The notes beneath the pieces were generated by a model. The model made no database searches, was not told where the DNA came from, and saw nothing but the letters and a program-made list of their open reading frames with translations. From NCBI RefSeq assembly GCF_900100385.1, contig NZ_FNFC01000011.1:62001-126000 (forward strand): DNA of 64,000 bases, written 5' to 3'. This DNA comes from Halovenus aranensis. Its GTDB lineage: Archaea > Halobacteriota > Halobacteria > Halobacteriales > Haloarculaceae. Shown piece after piece: positions 50,014-59,344 of this stretch. A program made the translations under genes and the position numbers. Numbering within the stretch: the first letter of the stretch is position 1; each line of letters opens with the position of its first letter.

Positions 50014-51191
50014 AACAGGTCCTGCAGGAGTTCGAGCGCGCGGTCGCGTTCTTCCCAGTCGACGAACACCGAGACAGACGTCGCGCTCGTGATAACATCG
50101 TTGAGGTTGATGTGTTCTGACGCCATCGGTTCGAGCAAGCCGTGGAGTGAGCCGCTCTGTTGGGGGAGGTCACCGCCGGTGATACGGATGACGGCAAACG
50201 TCGACTCGACGGTGACACTCGACATGACCTCGTCGTCGACGACCTGCTCGTGGACGAGTGCTTCTGCGGATTCGGCCTCCTCGACATCGGTGTAAAACGT
50301 TAGCGAGTCCATCCCAGAAGAGACCGCCTCGACGTTGATTTCGGCCTCTGCCAGGGCTGAGGACAGCGACGCGAGGATGCCCGGCTGGTTGCGAATCGCC
50401 CGCCCTGCGACGGTGATACAGGTCAGTTCTCGCTCCTGAAGGTCGATGAGGTTCTCGAACTCGCCCTCGACGGTCGTGCCTCCCGAGAGCAGGTCACCGT
50501 GTTGGTGATGGACGACGCGAACGCCGAACTCGTCTGTCTTGTACGTAAGTGCCGACGGGGCGATAACCTCGGCCCCGCGAAAAGAGAGGCTCCGAATCTC
50601 GTCGACGCTTATCTCGCCGACGTTGCGCGCCCCCTCGACGACACTTGGGTCGCCGGTCATTACGCCCTCGACATCGGTGACGATGACAACTTCGTCAGCG
50701 TCGAGATAGTTCCCCAGCATAACCGCCGTCGTATCGCTCCCGCCCCGGCCAAGCGTCGTCACGTTGCCGTCGTAGTCTTCGGCCAGAAAGCCGGTGATAA
50801 CCGGAACGACCCCGTCATCGAGCAGGTCGGTGCAGGCGCGTGCCCGCTTCCGGGTCGCCTCGCTGTCAACTTCGCCGTAAGCGTCGGTGAGAATCGGCCA
50901 GGCGGCGTCGCCAGGTTCGAGAAAGACCGCGTCGATGCCCTGTGCGTCGAGTGCGCCTTTGAGCATCCGGACGGCAGTCCGCTCGCCCATGCTTACGATT
51001 TCGGCGCGGTCGGCCTCGTTTGCGTCGAACTCGATGGCCGACAGCAGTCGGTCGGTCGTCCCACCCATCGCACTGGCAACGACAGCGACCTCGTGGCCTG
51101 CGTCGACAGCCTCGGCGATAGACTCGGCAGCCCGCGTGACGCGCTGGCCGGTTCCCACGCTCGTCCCGCCGAACTTGGCGACTACGCGCAT
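50010..51191 (-). CDS. lysC: aspartate kinase
   Basis: This is a 393-aa enzyme for the first step from aspartate to Thr, Met and Lys. The N-terminal MRVVAKFGGTSVG binds ATP, and the kinase segment TTLGRGGSDTTAV is near residue 152. Two C-terminal ACT domains (ITVAGRAIRNQPGILASL and FAVIRITGGDLPQQSGSLHG) suggest allosteric control by an amino acid. The ATG at 51191 is used; the frame extension to 51320 is not coding-like. Confidence 0.96.
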   Translation of the reverse strand: MRVVAKFGGTSVGTGQRVTRAAESIAEAVDAGHEVAVVASAMGGTTDRLLSAIEFDANEADRAEIVSMGERTAVRMLKGALDAQGIDAVFLEPGDAAWPILTDAYGEVDSEATRKRARACTDLLDDGVVPVITGFLAEDYDGNVTTLGRGGSDTTAVMLGNYLDADEVVIVTDVEGVMTGDPSVVEGARNVGEISVDEIRSLSFRGAEVIAPSALTYKTDEFGVRVVHHQHGDLLSGGTTVEGEFENLIDLQERELTCITVAGRAIRNQPGILASLSSALAEAEINVEAVSSGMDSLTFYTDVEEAESAEALVHEQVVDDEVMSSVTVESTFAVIRITGGDLPQQSGSLHGLLEPMASEHINLNDVITSATSVSVFVDWEERDRALELLQDLF

Positions 51192-51294
51192 ACCCCCACC
51201 TCGTTGCCGGTCGAAAGCGTTCCGTTCATGCCCTCGGATTCGGCGTGGGCGTGGATAACTGCTTTCATCCTCGCAAAAATCGACGACGGCCTGG

Positions 51295-51729
51295 CTACTT
51301 GGGAGACATGGCCTTCCCAAGCACAGTCAGCAGTGACAACAACACGAGCATCGGTGCCTGGCACAGTAAAATCAAGACGAGTGCCTGATTCAGCGTCACG
51401 TCGAGTTCGACGTAGAAGATGGCCTCTGGCACGGCCCACCACGACATCGCCGCAAGCAGGAAAGAGAACGCCACCAGCACCGCGACAGCGTTTTTCGGCG
51501 CGGCGAGAAACTGGTTGTACCGCTGAACCCCCTCTGCCGCCCGGAACAGTCCCCCCACAATCACGACCGCAGTGACCACCCAGACGGCTGCGAACGGATC
51601 GACTGTCACGAGCATGTCGACCACGTCGCCGAGAACCGCTCTGTTGAGGTAGAGGAAAGGTGGCCACGCCAGCACCACGTACACGAGCAGAAAGCCCAAC
51701 ACGGTCCGATACCGGTTTGTATCGGCCAT
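51295..51729 (-). CDS. four-helix membrane protein of unknown function
   Basis: This is a 144-aa protein starting MADTNRYRTVLGFLLVYVV with four predicted transmembrane helices (about residues 9-30, 43-65, 80-100 and 110-138). A TTATAAATAAT promoter-like sequence lies about 25-35 nt upstream on its strand. No functional motif is visible. Confidence 0.75.
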   Translation of the reverse strand: MADTNRYRTVLGFLLVYVVLAWPPFLYLNRAVLGDVVDMLVTVDPFAAVWVVTAVVIVGGLFRAAEGVQRYNQFLAAPKNAVAVLVAFSFLLAAMSWWAVPEAIFYVELDVTLNQALVLILLCQAPMLVLLSLLTVLGKAMSPK

Positions 51730-51932
51730 ATTGGAGATACGCTGTCATATTATTTATAACTGGTAGTCTATGATAACACAGCCCGTGTACCGCCGGCAGT
51801 CGCCAGCGACCACAGGCCAGCGTGTTCGCTGACGCGAAGTACCACGAAGCGTACAAAACAGTTACCAGATAGCCACGAGAAGTCGGCGGCTGTGAGTCTG
51901 TTAACGGACCCGCGAAAACGGCGCTGAGTCGC

Positions 51933-52583
51933 GTGGGTGGGCTGGCACTGGTGTTTCTCGCAGTCAACGTCTACCGCCTCTCGACGGCCGTCCTCTCCGA
52001 GAAGTTGATGCGGACGTCGGCATCTCGGCGGCCCAGTTGGATGTTCTCTGCGACCCGGTGGCTCGAACAGCCGACCCTCGAGTCGATCAGCGTCCCGCTT
52101 GTCGCCTTTGGCGTGCTCTATGCCTCGTTCAAACTCGTCACCGCGGGCGCGATGATGACGACAGGCTGGATAGAGGACACCCTGGGTCCTCGCCGGTTTT
52201 TCCTGTTGCTCGCGCCGCTGTGTGCCATCGCCTACGCGACTATCGCAGTCGTCCCGTTGTTCGTCCTCCCCGTCATCTATCTGCGCCGCGTGTTGGGCCG
52301 CATCTCCGGGCCGATTCGCAACCAATACGTCAACGACAGACTCGACGACGCCGGACGGGCGACGGTCCTTTCGGGCGTCTCGATGGTCTTTCGTCTCGCC
52401 AGCGGCGTCACGAGTGCTGCCTTCGACCCGATTGCAGAGTCGACGGGCCCGGTGACGTTTCTGGCGGCCGCCGGCCTGACGATATCTGCCCTCGCTGGCC
52501 TGCTCTGGATAGCCACGGACCCAGTTCGCACGAGCGACACTCCGGCCACGGCTGACAGACCAGCGCCAGCGGGCACAGACTGA
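51933..52583 (+). CDS. MFS transporter, C-terminal half only (probable truncated gene)
   Basis: This 216-aa product corresponds to the second half of a major facilitator protein, with about 5-6 helices. One is followed by GWIEDTLGPRRFFLLLAP, an MFS inter-helix loop. NDRLDDAGRATVLSGVSMVFRLASG matches the TM10-TM11 region, which usually lies about 100 residues before the C-terminus. The N-terminal six helices are missing. The GTG start at 51933 is only the first possible codon after an in-frame TAG at 51870. A neighbouring frame just upstream reads LLTDPRKRR before a stop, suggesting a frameshift. Confidence 0.55.
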   Translation: MGGLALVFLAVNVYRLSTAVLSEKLMRTSASRRPSWMFSATRWLEQPTLESISVPLVAFGVLYASFKLVTAGAMMTTGWIEDTLGPRRFFLLLAPLCAIAYATIAVVPLFVLPVIYLRRVLGRISGPIRNQYVNDRLDDAGRATVLSGVSMVFRLASGVTSAAFDPIAESTGPVTFLAAAGLTISALAGLLWIATDPVRTSDTPATADRPAPAGTD

Positions 52584-52714
52584 ACACGACGAGAGCCGCT
52601 GGGACATAGTGATTGTTGCGAGTCGTTCCCGCCGTGCCAACGTCTCAGCCGATGGCCCGTAACACGGCGATACACGTCACTGAGTCACGGAACTGCAAAA
52701 TCACACTCGGACAC

Positions 52715-54574
52715 TCAGACGTGCTCGTCGAGGAACTCGACGACCTGTGAGTAGGCCTCGATTTGGTTGTCGAGCTTGGCGATACCGTGGCCCTCGTCCT
52801 CGAAGATGAGCTTCTCGACGGGTACGTCCTGCTCGCGGGCACCCTCGACGATCTGTTCTGCCTCACCGACCGGAACGCGTGGGTCGTTCTCGCCGTGGAG
52901 CACAAACAGGGGTGCCTCGATGTTCTCGATGTTGTTGAGCGGGCTAATCTCCTCGAGGAACTCGCGGTCGTCTTCGAGCGAGCCGTACTCTGCCTCCCGG
53001 AGCGAGCGCCGCCAGGGCCCCGTGTTTTCGAGGAACGTGACGAAGTTCGCGATGCCGACGATGTCGACGCCTGCGGCCCAGCGCTCGGGGAACTCGGTCA
53101 CCGACGCGAGCACCATGAAGCCGCCGTACGAGCCGCCCTTCGCGACGAACCGGTCAGGGTCGACGGCGTCCTGTTCGGCGAGCCAGTCGAGTGCGGCCCC
53201 GATGTCGCGGACCGAGTCCATTCGGTTTTCCACGTCGTCGAGATGGGTGTACGAGCGCCCGTAGCCGGTCGACCCCCGGACGTTCGGCTCGAAGACGGCG
53301 TACCCCTGTGAGAGGAGATACTGGGTGAGGCCGGTAAAGGAGGGGCGGCGCTGGCTCTCGGGACCGCCGTGGATGTCGACGATGACCGGCACACCCCCGT
53401 CTGGTATCTCCGGCGGCAGTGACAAAAAGGCGGGAATCTCCCTGCCGTCGAAACTCTCGTAGTGAACGATGTCTGGCTCGACGAACGTCTCGCGTGGAAT
53501 CCCAGCAGTCGAGGCGTTCGTCCAGCGCGTCACGGCGTCGGCATCCGCGCCGTCCTCGCGCAGTGCAGCCACGTCGAGGACCGCGACGTTGTTGTTGAGC
53601 GTCCGGCCGTTCGAGGAGAGTGCGAGTCGGTCGCCGTCTGGACCGAAGCTGATTCCACCGGCGACGTTGCCCGGAACCTCGGGCATCGGCGACTCCGTTA
53701 TCTCCGTCTCGCCGGTCAACTCGCCCAGTGTCAGTTCTGTGTAGCCGTCGACGTTACGCGAGTAGACGAGCAGGCCGCTGTCCTGGTCGAGTGCGACGCC
53801 GCCGACGTTCCAGTCGCCGCCCTCGCGGACGGTGTCGAGCTCGCCTGTCTGGGCGTCCATCCGGGCGAGATAGAGGGTATCGGCACCGCGGTCGGTCGCG
53901 ACATACAGCGCCTCGCCGTCGGGACTCCACTGCGGACTCCGGTACCGAACCTCGTCGTCGTCGGGGTTGAGGTGTCGCCGCTCCCCGGTGTCAAGGTCGA
54001 GCACCGAAACATCCTGGTCGAAGCCGGAGTGCGATTCGACGAGAATGAGCGCGTCGTCGTCGGGACTCCAGCCGCCGACGGTGAACCAGCCGTCGCCCTC
54101 GAAGACGAGTTCGGCGTCGTCGCCGGTCGCGTCTCTGTCCTGGACGTAGATATCGAAGACGGACTCGTCGCGGCGGTTCGACGCGAAGGCGAACTGCTCG
54201 CCGTCGGAACGCCACCCACCCCAGTAGTGTTTGGCGTCGGGCGTGTCCGTCAGCGGCGTGATGGTTCCGTCGTCGTCCAGTCTGAAAAACTGCTGGCGCT
54301 CGTTGCCACCCTCGTCCATGCCGAATATCAGCTCCGACCGTTCCGGCGAGTAGCTGCAAAACGAGACCGGTTCGTCGTAGAAGGTCCGCTGGACGGGCCA
54401 GGCTCCCGGCTCTGACACGGTCCACACCTGTGGCACGCCGGTCGTATCGAGCAAGAACGCGAGCGTTCCATCCGGCCCGAGCGACCCACCGTGTGCCTGT
54501 CGTATCGTCAGGTATCGTTCGAGGTCGTACACAGCTACCGGGAACGGCTGCACGGCCCAAAGAAGTTGTGTCAT
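52715..54574 (-). CDS. S9 family prolyl oligopeptidase-like peptidase
   Basis: This is a 619-aa protein. The N-terminal beta-propeller (residues about 20-370) has repeated WSPDG/FASNR-type blades. The C-terminal alpha/beta hydrolase has Ser in GGSYGGFM (about residue 468), Asp in GENDPRVPVGEAE (about 565) and His in DEGHGI (about 598), the acylaminoacyl-peptidase order. No signal peptide is seen, so it is probably cytoplasmic and trims oligopeptides. A TATA-like AATATATTG region precedes it, shared with the divergent HTH gene. Confidence 0.94.
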   Translation of the reverse strand: MTQLLWAVQPFPVAVYDLERYLTIRQAHGGSLGPDGTLAFLLDTTGVPQVWTVSEPGAWPVQRTFYDEPVSFCSYSPERSELIFGMDEGGNERQQFFRLDDDGTITPLTDTPDAKHYWGGWRSDGEQFAFASNRRDESVFDIYVQDRDATGDDAELVFEGDGWFTVGGWSPDDDALILVESHSGFDQDVSVLDLDTGERRHLNPDDDEVRYRSPQWSPDGEALYVATDRGADTLYLARMDAQTGELDTVREGGDWNVGGVALDQDSGLLVYSRNVDGYTELTLGELTGETEITESPMPEVPGNVAGGISFGPDGDRLALSSNGRTLNNNVAVLDVAALREDGADADAVTRWTNASTAGIPRETFVEPDIVHYESFDGREIPAFLSLPPEIPDGGVPVIVDIHGGPESQRRPSFTGLTQYLLSQGYAVFEPNVRGSTGYGRSYTHLDDVENRMDSVRDIGAALDWLAEQDAVDPDRFVAKGGSYGGFMVLASVTEFPERWAAGVDIVGIANFVTFLENTGPWRRSLREAEYGSLEDDREFLEEISPLNNIENIEAPLFVLHGENDPRVPVGEAEQIVEGAREQDVPVEKLIFEDEGHGIAKLDNQIEAYSQVVEFLDEHV

Positions 54575-54733
54575 TCGTGCGCACTCGACTACGCGCGGTC
54601 CCCTCCCGAAGCAATATATTGGGAATATAATGACGTTTAATCACAGCATCAATACCAGGGAATAGAGTACAATAAACAAGTGTTTGGCACGGGAAGACCA
54701 ACATTTACAAGGGCACGAGAAAAGAGTGGACGT

Positions 54734-55012
54734 ATGGGTACCAGAATTGAGGACCCAGACGCTGTGACACCACGCCTGTCTGAGACCGAGTACAGAGACC
54801 GGCTACGGGAGTTGCCACCGAGCGCGAAGCTGGTCGCGCGGGTTCTCGAAGCAGAGGGGGCACTCGCCCGAGGCGAACTCGCAGAGGAGTCGTTACTGCC
54901 AGAGCGGACGGTCAGGTATGCACTGAACAGGCTCGAAGAGCACGACCTCGTCGAGCGGCAGTACAGTCTTACCGACGCCCGGAAGCAGATGTACGCCGTG
55001 ACCGCCCAGTAA
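54734..55012 (+). CDS. winged-helix (MarR/ArsR-like) regulator
   Basis: This is a 92-aa protein starting MGTRIEDPDAVTPRLS. The helix-turn-helix covers residues about 30-85 (LPPSAKLVARVLEAEGALARGELAEESLLPERTVRYALNRL in sequence order, followed by the wing). The ATG at 54734 is supported by ATTTACAAG about 30 nt upstream. The target is unknown; the divergent S9 peptidase is a candidate. Confidence 0.85.
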   Translation: MGTRIEDPDAVTPRLSETEYRDRLRELPPSAKLVARVLEAEGALARGELAEESLLPERTVRYALNRLEEHDLVERQYSLTDARKQMYAVTAQ

Positions 55013-55062
55013 GCGAAGCTGTTTCGACAACCGTTTTAACCCGGAACCGCTTGCACACATCA

Positions 55063-57108
55063 ATGGCTACGTGTATCATCTGTGGCACATCTGTCGATGG
55101 TCGCGTCTGTGACTTGCACGAAGAAGACGTCGTCTTCGAGTTCCGGGGGACACAACCGGACGAGTTGACGCCGCGGCGCTACTACCGCGGCACCGTCGAC
55201 GGCTACGCCGAGTTTGGCATCTTCGTCGACATCGGCGACAGCGTGACCGGCCTGTTGCACAAAAGCGAACTCAACACACGCCTCGATAGCATGGACCTCG
55301 AACCGGGCGATATGGTCTTCGTTCAGGTCCAGAACGTCCGAGACAACGGTAACGTCGACCTCGGCTGGTCGATTCGCCAGGACGAGTCCCAGTTCCGCGG
55401 GACACTTATCGACGACCCAGACGCCGAGACCGACCTTCTCGCCGAGGAAGTCGACGACGAGGACGACGAGGGCGACACCGACGACTCGGAGTCGACCGAC
55501 CCGGAGCCCGTCGAAACCGAGTCTGTCGAGACAGCATCCGAGCCGGCCCAAGAGTCGGCGAGCGAGGAGACGCCCGAACAGCTCGATACCCCGGGCGTGA
55601 CAGTCGACGAACTCGACGACTACGTCGGCGACCGCGTTCGTATCGAGGGAGAAGTCGCCACCGCGCGCCAGACCAGTGGACCCACTATCTTCGAGCTTCG
55701 CGACGAGACCGGCACCGTCGACTGTGCCGCCTTCGAGGAAGCTGGCGTGCGTGCCTATCCAGACGCGGGTGAGGGCGACGTCGTCCGTATCGAGGGAGAA
55801 GTCGAGCGACGCCGCGGCGAGTTGCAGGTCGAAACCGAGGCACTGGTCGTCCTCGAAGACGAGGAGCGCGAGGAAGTCACCGGACGGATGCGTGACGCAC
55901 TCGTCGAGCGCGCCCGTCCCAGCGATGTCGAGCCGCTCGCCGAGGACCCGGCTGTCGAGGCGGTGCTTGACGACGTGAAAGACGCCGCAACCGCCGTTCG
56001 ACGTGCCGTTCTCGAAGGGCGGCCAGTCGTCGTTCGTCACGCCGCAACCGTCGACGGCTACGTTGCGGGCGCAGCAATCGAGCGAGCGGCGCTCCCACTC
56101 ATCCGCGAGGAGCACGCCGGCACTGACGCGGAGTACCACTACTTCGACCGCCGGCCCCTAGAAGATGCCGTCTACAGCATGGACGACGCGACCAACGACG
56201 TGACGACGATGCTCTCGAACAACGAGCGCCACGGCGAGCAGTTCCCGCTTTTCGTCTTCGTCGCCACGGGCGGCACCGCCGAGTCTCTGGACGGCTTCGA
56301 CCTGCTCGACGTGTACGGCGCCCGGCGCGTCGTCATCGACGAGCGCGCAATCGACAGCGAAGTCGCCGAAGCTGTCGACGTACTCGTCGGTCCAGACCAG
56401 CACGACGGTCCGGCAACGACGGCCACCGCACTGGGCGCCAACGTCGCCGCACACGTCAACGAAGACGTTCGTGCCGACCTCGGTCACCTCCCCGCAGTGA
56501 GCTACTGGGAAGGGACTCCCGACCAGTATGGCGACCTTGCCGCTGCGGCCGGCTACGACGCCGACGACACTCGAACGCTCCGTGAAGCCATCGCGCTGGA
56601 GGCGTTCTATCAGTCCTACGAAGACAAGCGCGAACTCATCATCGACCTGCTGTTTAGCGCCGACGCGAGTGACCCGGCCGAACTCGCGACCCACATCAGC
56701 GAACAGTACCGGACCCGCATGGACGACGAACTCGACACCGCCGAGGCGAACCTCGAACGCCGCGACCGCGACGGCGAGACAGTGCTCGTCCTTGACACCG
56801 ACGCTTACACCCACCGCTTCGAGTTTCCGCCGACACAGCTGTTGCTCGACGAGCTGTTCCGACGCCACCGCGAGGACTGCATCGCGCTCGTCGGCATCGA
56901 CGAAGACGAGGCCTACATTCGGACCGACGAGGATGTCGACATCCGCGACCTCGTGGCGACGGCCCAGGAGTCGGCACCACTGGCCGCTCTCGATGCCCGC
57001 GGTGCCCGCGAAGGTCGTGTCGAGTTCCTGCGTGGTGAGCGCAAGAGTGCACAGGAAGCACTGCTCGATGCACTCGCCGGTGTCTTCTCGGCATCTGCCC
57101 CCGCGTAG
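55063..57108 (+). CDS. zinc-ribbon/S1/OB-fold/DHH (RecJ-like) protein with degenerate active site
   Basis: This is a 681-aa multidomain protein. A zinc ribbon has CIIC and CDLH (residues 4-20). An S1 RNA-binding domain follows (about 35-110: GTVDGYAEFGIFVDIGDSVTGLLHKSEL). Then come an acidic linker, an OB-fold (about 180-265) and a RecJ-type DHH region (about 300-681). DHH signature residues are changed: motif I reads VRHAATVDGYVAG, and the DHH triplet position reads VIDERAID. It may therefore be a non-catalytic RecJ paralogue binding RNA or DNA. The ATG at 55063 fits the zinc ribbon. Confidence 0.88.
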   Translation: MATCIICGTSVDGRVCDLHEEDVVFEFRGTQPDELTPRRYYRGTVDGYAEFGIFVDIGDSVTGLLHKSELNTRLDSMDLEPGDMVFVQVQNVRDNGNVDLGWSIRQDESQFRGTLIDDPDAETDLLAEEVDDEDDEGDTDDSESTDPEPVETESVETASEPAQESASEETPEQLDTPGVTVDELDDYVGDRVRIEGEVATARQTSGPTIFELRDETGTVDCAAFEEAGVRAYPDAGEGDVVRIEGEVERRRGELQVETEALVVLEDEEREEVTGRMRDALVERARPSDVEPLAEDPAVEAVLDDVKDAATAVRRAVLEGRPVVVRHAATVDGYVAGAAIERAALPLIREEHAGTDAEYHYFDRRPLEDAVYSMDDATNDVTTMLSNNERHGEQFPLFVFVATGGTAESLDGFDLLDVYGARRVVIDERAIDSEVAEAVDVLVGPDQHDGPATTATALGANVAAHVNEDVRADLGHLPAVSYWEGTPDQYGDLAAAAGYDADDTRTLREAIALEAFYQSYEDKRELIIDLLFSADASDPAELATHISEQYRTRMDDELDTAEANLERRDRDGETVLVLDTDAYTHRFEFPPTQLLLDELFRRHREDCIALVGIDEDEAYIRTDEDVDIRDLVATAQESAPLAALDARGAREGRVEFLRGERKSAQEALLDALAGVFSASAPA

Positions 57109-57153
57109 GTAAGACAGCCAAACTCTTTGTAGCTCCGGCCCGGCCGCACGTGT

Positions 57154-57897
57154 ATGGACGTTCAGCTACTCGAAGCGACGGCTGACCCGGAACGACTTAT
57201 CTGTCAGGCAGCGCGAAACGACTACATGGAAGAGTACGTGGCCGACGCCTCCTTCGAGGACGTGATGACAGCCATCGACGGCGACTCCCTCGAGGACAGG
57301 CAGGAGACGCTCATCCATCACCTGCTCGACCACGGCCACTTTGGCCCGTTCGAACATCCACACGCTACGTTCGCCGTCGAGGGCATCAGTCGCTCGTGTA
57401 TGGCCCAACTCACCCGCCACAGACACGTCTCCTTCGACGTGCAGTCGATGCGATATGTCTCCTTTGACGAGGTTGACCCCGAGGACGTCCACGACGGCGA
57501 GATGGTTGTCGTCCCGCCCTCGGCGACGGACCCCGACTGGGTCGGCCGAAATCAGGAGTCCGGTCCCGTCGACGATGAGACTGCCGCCGAACGCGAGGCA
57601 CTCTTCCGGGAGACGATTGCCGACTCGTTCGAGGCTTATCAGAACCTGCTAGAAAAGGGGATGCCGCCCGAAGACGCCCGCTACGTCCTTCCCATTGGCA
57701 CCAAGGTGAACCTCGTCATGTCGATGAACGCTCGGATGCTGATGCACGTCGCAGACATGCGTGCCGCTGCCGACGCCCAGTGGGAGATTCGTGAACTGAC
57801 CGAAGGCGTTCTCAACCTCGCCGCGGAGTGGTGCCCGACTACCTTCGAGTACTACGACGAGAAGATGCACAACCGCAAAAACAGGCTTGCACCGTAG
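57154..57897 (+). CDS. thyX: flavin-dependent thymidylate synthase
   Basis: This is a 247-aa ThyX making dTMP from dUMP with FAD. The signature RHRHVSFDVQS (RHRx7S) is near residue 88. FGPFEHPHATFAVEGISR, the FAD/dUMP contact region, precedes it. YVLPIGTKVNLVMSMNARMLMH near 170 carries the conserved Asn/Arg residues. It starts 45 nt after the DHH gene, on the same strand. Confidence 0.97.
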   Translation: MDVQLLEATADPERLICQAARNDYMEEYVADASFEDVMTAIDGDSLEDRQETLIHHLLDHGHFGPFEHPHATFAVEGISRSCMAQLTRHRHVSFDVQSMRYVSFDEVDPEDVHDGEMVVVPPSATDPDWVGRNQESGPVDDETAAEREALFRETIADSFEAYQNLLEKGMPPEDARYVLPIGTKVNLVMSMNARMLMHVADMRAAADAQWEIRELTEGVLNLAAEWCPTTFEYYDEKMHNRKNRLAP

Positions 57898-57977
57898 CTG
57901 ATGGCAGGTGTTACTCTCTCGCATTGCCGGATGAAAGCATAATCGTTATACGGGCTTGCCCGCCTACGAATTAATGC

Positions 57978-58052
57978 GCTCTGGTAGTGTAGTCCGGCCA
58001 ATCATATTGCCCTCTCGAGGCAATGACCGGGGTTCAAATCCCCGCCGGAGCA
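57978..58052 (+). tRNA. tRNA-Glu (CTC)
   Basis: A 75-nt cloverleaf. The acceptor GCTCTGG/CCGGAGC includes one G-T pair, with discriminator A. The anticodon stem TTGCC/GGCAA has loop CTCTCGA (anticodon CTC). The T arm is CGGGG-TTCAAAT-CCCCG. It is followed by a T-rich run (CTCTTTTCCC) that may terminate transcription. A TTATACGG box lies about 30 nt upstream. The integrase gene follows 188 bp downstream, so its 3' end is the likely integration target. Confidence 0.95.
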
Positions 58053-58096
58053 CTCTTTTCCCTCCACTGCCCCGTGGTTTTTGTCTGTGAACTGAT

Positions 58097-58108
58097 GGTG
58101 ATTTCACC
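58097..58108. promoter_or_regulatory. inverted repeat GGTGATTTCACC before the integrase
   Basis: A perfect 5-2-5 palindrome between tRNA-Glu and the integrase gene. It could be an operator or a recombinase arm site; only the symmetry is seen. A direct repeat (ATCGACCG/AATCGACCG) follows near 58137-58154. Confidence 0.35.
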
Positions 58109-58109
58109 A

Positions 58110-58241
58110 ATGTTCAAGACCACTAAAGTTAGGAGGATCGACCGAATCGACCGCTGTGTTGCGATTCGTTCTAGTGCGCGACCAAGTAGACTCGAAGGAT
58201 TCTGTCGGGACAGTCCCAGACACGACGGTGGTGAGGACTGA
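58110..58241 (+). CDS. possible 43-aa leader protein coupled to the integrase
   Basis: Weak call. ATG 58110 opens a short frame (MFKTTKVRRIDRIDRC start, very basic) whose TGA overlaps the integrase ATG as TGATG. Translational coupling is possible, but the composition is not haloarchaeal-typical and the frame may be chance. Confidence 0.25.
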   Translation: MFKTTKVRRIDRIDRCVAIRSSARPSRLEGFCRDSPRHDGGED

Positions 58242-59344
58242 TGGTTGACCTCGATGACTATCCGATCGTCACTGAACCGTCGGAGTCGTACCTAAACAAG
58301 CGACAACTCGTGGACTACAGAGCAGAACGTGAGAACTGTCTCGAGTGGCTCTTGACGTTCGGAAAGAACCCAGAGAGGGCAGAAGGCTACGCCGAAGGGA
58401 CTGTCAAACCTCGTTGTTACCGGATGGATCGATTCTACAGATTCGTCTGGGATCACGAAGGTGGGTACACGGCAAACATCACTCACGAACACGCCGACGA
58501 TTGGCTGGGACACCTCGCTCAACGGGATGTCAGCAACACCCACAAGAACAATTGCTTGAAGTCACTGCAGATGTTGCTCAAGTGGCGACGCCACCAGCAC
58601 GGACTCGCCGAGTGGGAACCTTCGTTTAGGTTCTCGAAGGAGAAGAGTTCACAGCCACGCGATTACCTCACGATGGAAGAACGCAGTGCTATTCGTGATG
58701 CTGCGCTGGAGTACGGTTCTGTTCCGAGTTACCACAACCAAAGTCCGGCAGAGCGTGAACGCTGGAAACGGTACCTTGCACAGCGGTTCGAGAAGCCGAA
58801 GTCGGAAGTCACGCCTACAGACTGGGGTCGTGCCAATGGCTGGAAGATCCCGTCACTGGTCTGGGTGTGTTTGGACGCTGGACTTCGTCCTACAGAGGTC
58901 GAACGGGCTGTGACATCGTGGGCAGATACTGAGAACTGTGTGCTACGGATTCCGAAAGAGGACAGTGCAAAGAACGTCGACAACTGGATTGTTGGATTAC
59001 GTGATAGAACCGCGACTTTCCTGGAACGCTGGCTTGAGGAACGAGAAACATACGGTAAGTACGACGATACGGAAACGCTCTGGATGACTCGTCAGGGAAA
59101 CCCATACGGGACACATTCGTTACGCTATCTCCTTCATCAACTCTGCGATATTGCAGACATCGACAGAGAAGACAGACAGATGAGTTGGTACGCAGTGAGG
59201 CACTCCGTTGGTACGTATATGACCCGAGAGGAAGACCTTGCTGCCGCTCAGGCACAGCTACGACACAAGTCCCCTGAGACGACGATGAAATACGATCAGG
59301 CACCTGTCGAAGACAGACAGGATGCATTAGATCGGATGGGGTAA
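58241..59344 (+). CDS. int: tyrosine recombinase/integrase of an integrative element
   Basis: This is a 367-aa phage-type integrase with an N-terminal SAM-like core-binding domain (about residues 20-125) and a catalytic domain. Catalytic residues visible are Arg in CLDAGLRPTEVE (about 213), His in WYAVRHSVGTYM (about 318), the second Arg/His pair in QLRHKSPETTMKY (about 340) and the nucleophile Tyr at the end of that motif. It lies directly after tRNA-Glu, reading away from it, as in haloarchaeal integrated viruses and plasmids. The coding sequence has noticeably more A/T at wobble positions than upstream genes. Confidence 0.93.
   Translation: MVDLDDYPIVTEPSESYLNKRQLVDYRAERENCLEWLLTFGKNPERAEGYAEGTVKPRCYRMDRFYRFVWDHEGGYTANITHEHADDWLGHLAQRDVSNTHKNNCLKSLQMLLKWRRHQHGLAEWEPSFRFSKEKSSQPRDYLTMEERSAIRDAALEYGSVPSYHNQSPAERERWKRYLAQRFEKPKSEVTPTDWGRANGWKIPSLVWVCLDAGLRPTEVERAVTSWADTENCVLRIPKEDSAKNVDNWIVGLRDRTATFLERWLEERETYGKYDDTETLWMTRQGNPYGTHSLRYLLHQLCDIADIDREDRQMSWYAVRHSVGTYMTREEDLAAAQAQLRHKSPETTMKYDQAPVEDRQDALDRMG

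Noticed and set aside
58023-58241. 72-aa frame beginning inside tRNA-Glu
   Set aside because: It starts within the tRNA and has no family resemblance. Only its last 43 codons are kept as a weak coupled-ORF call.
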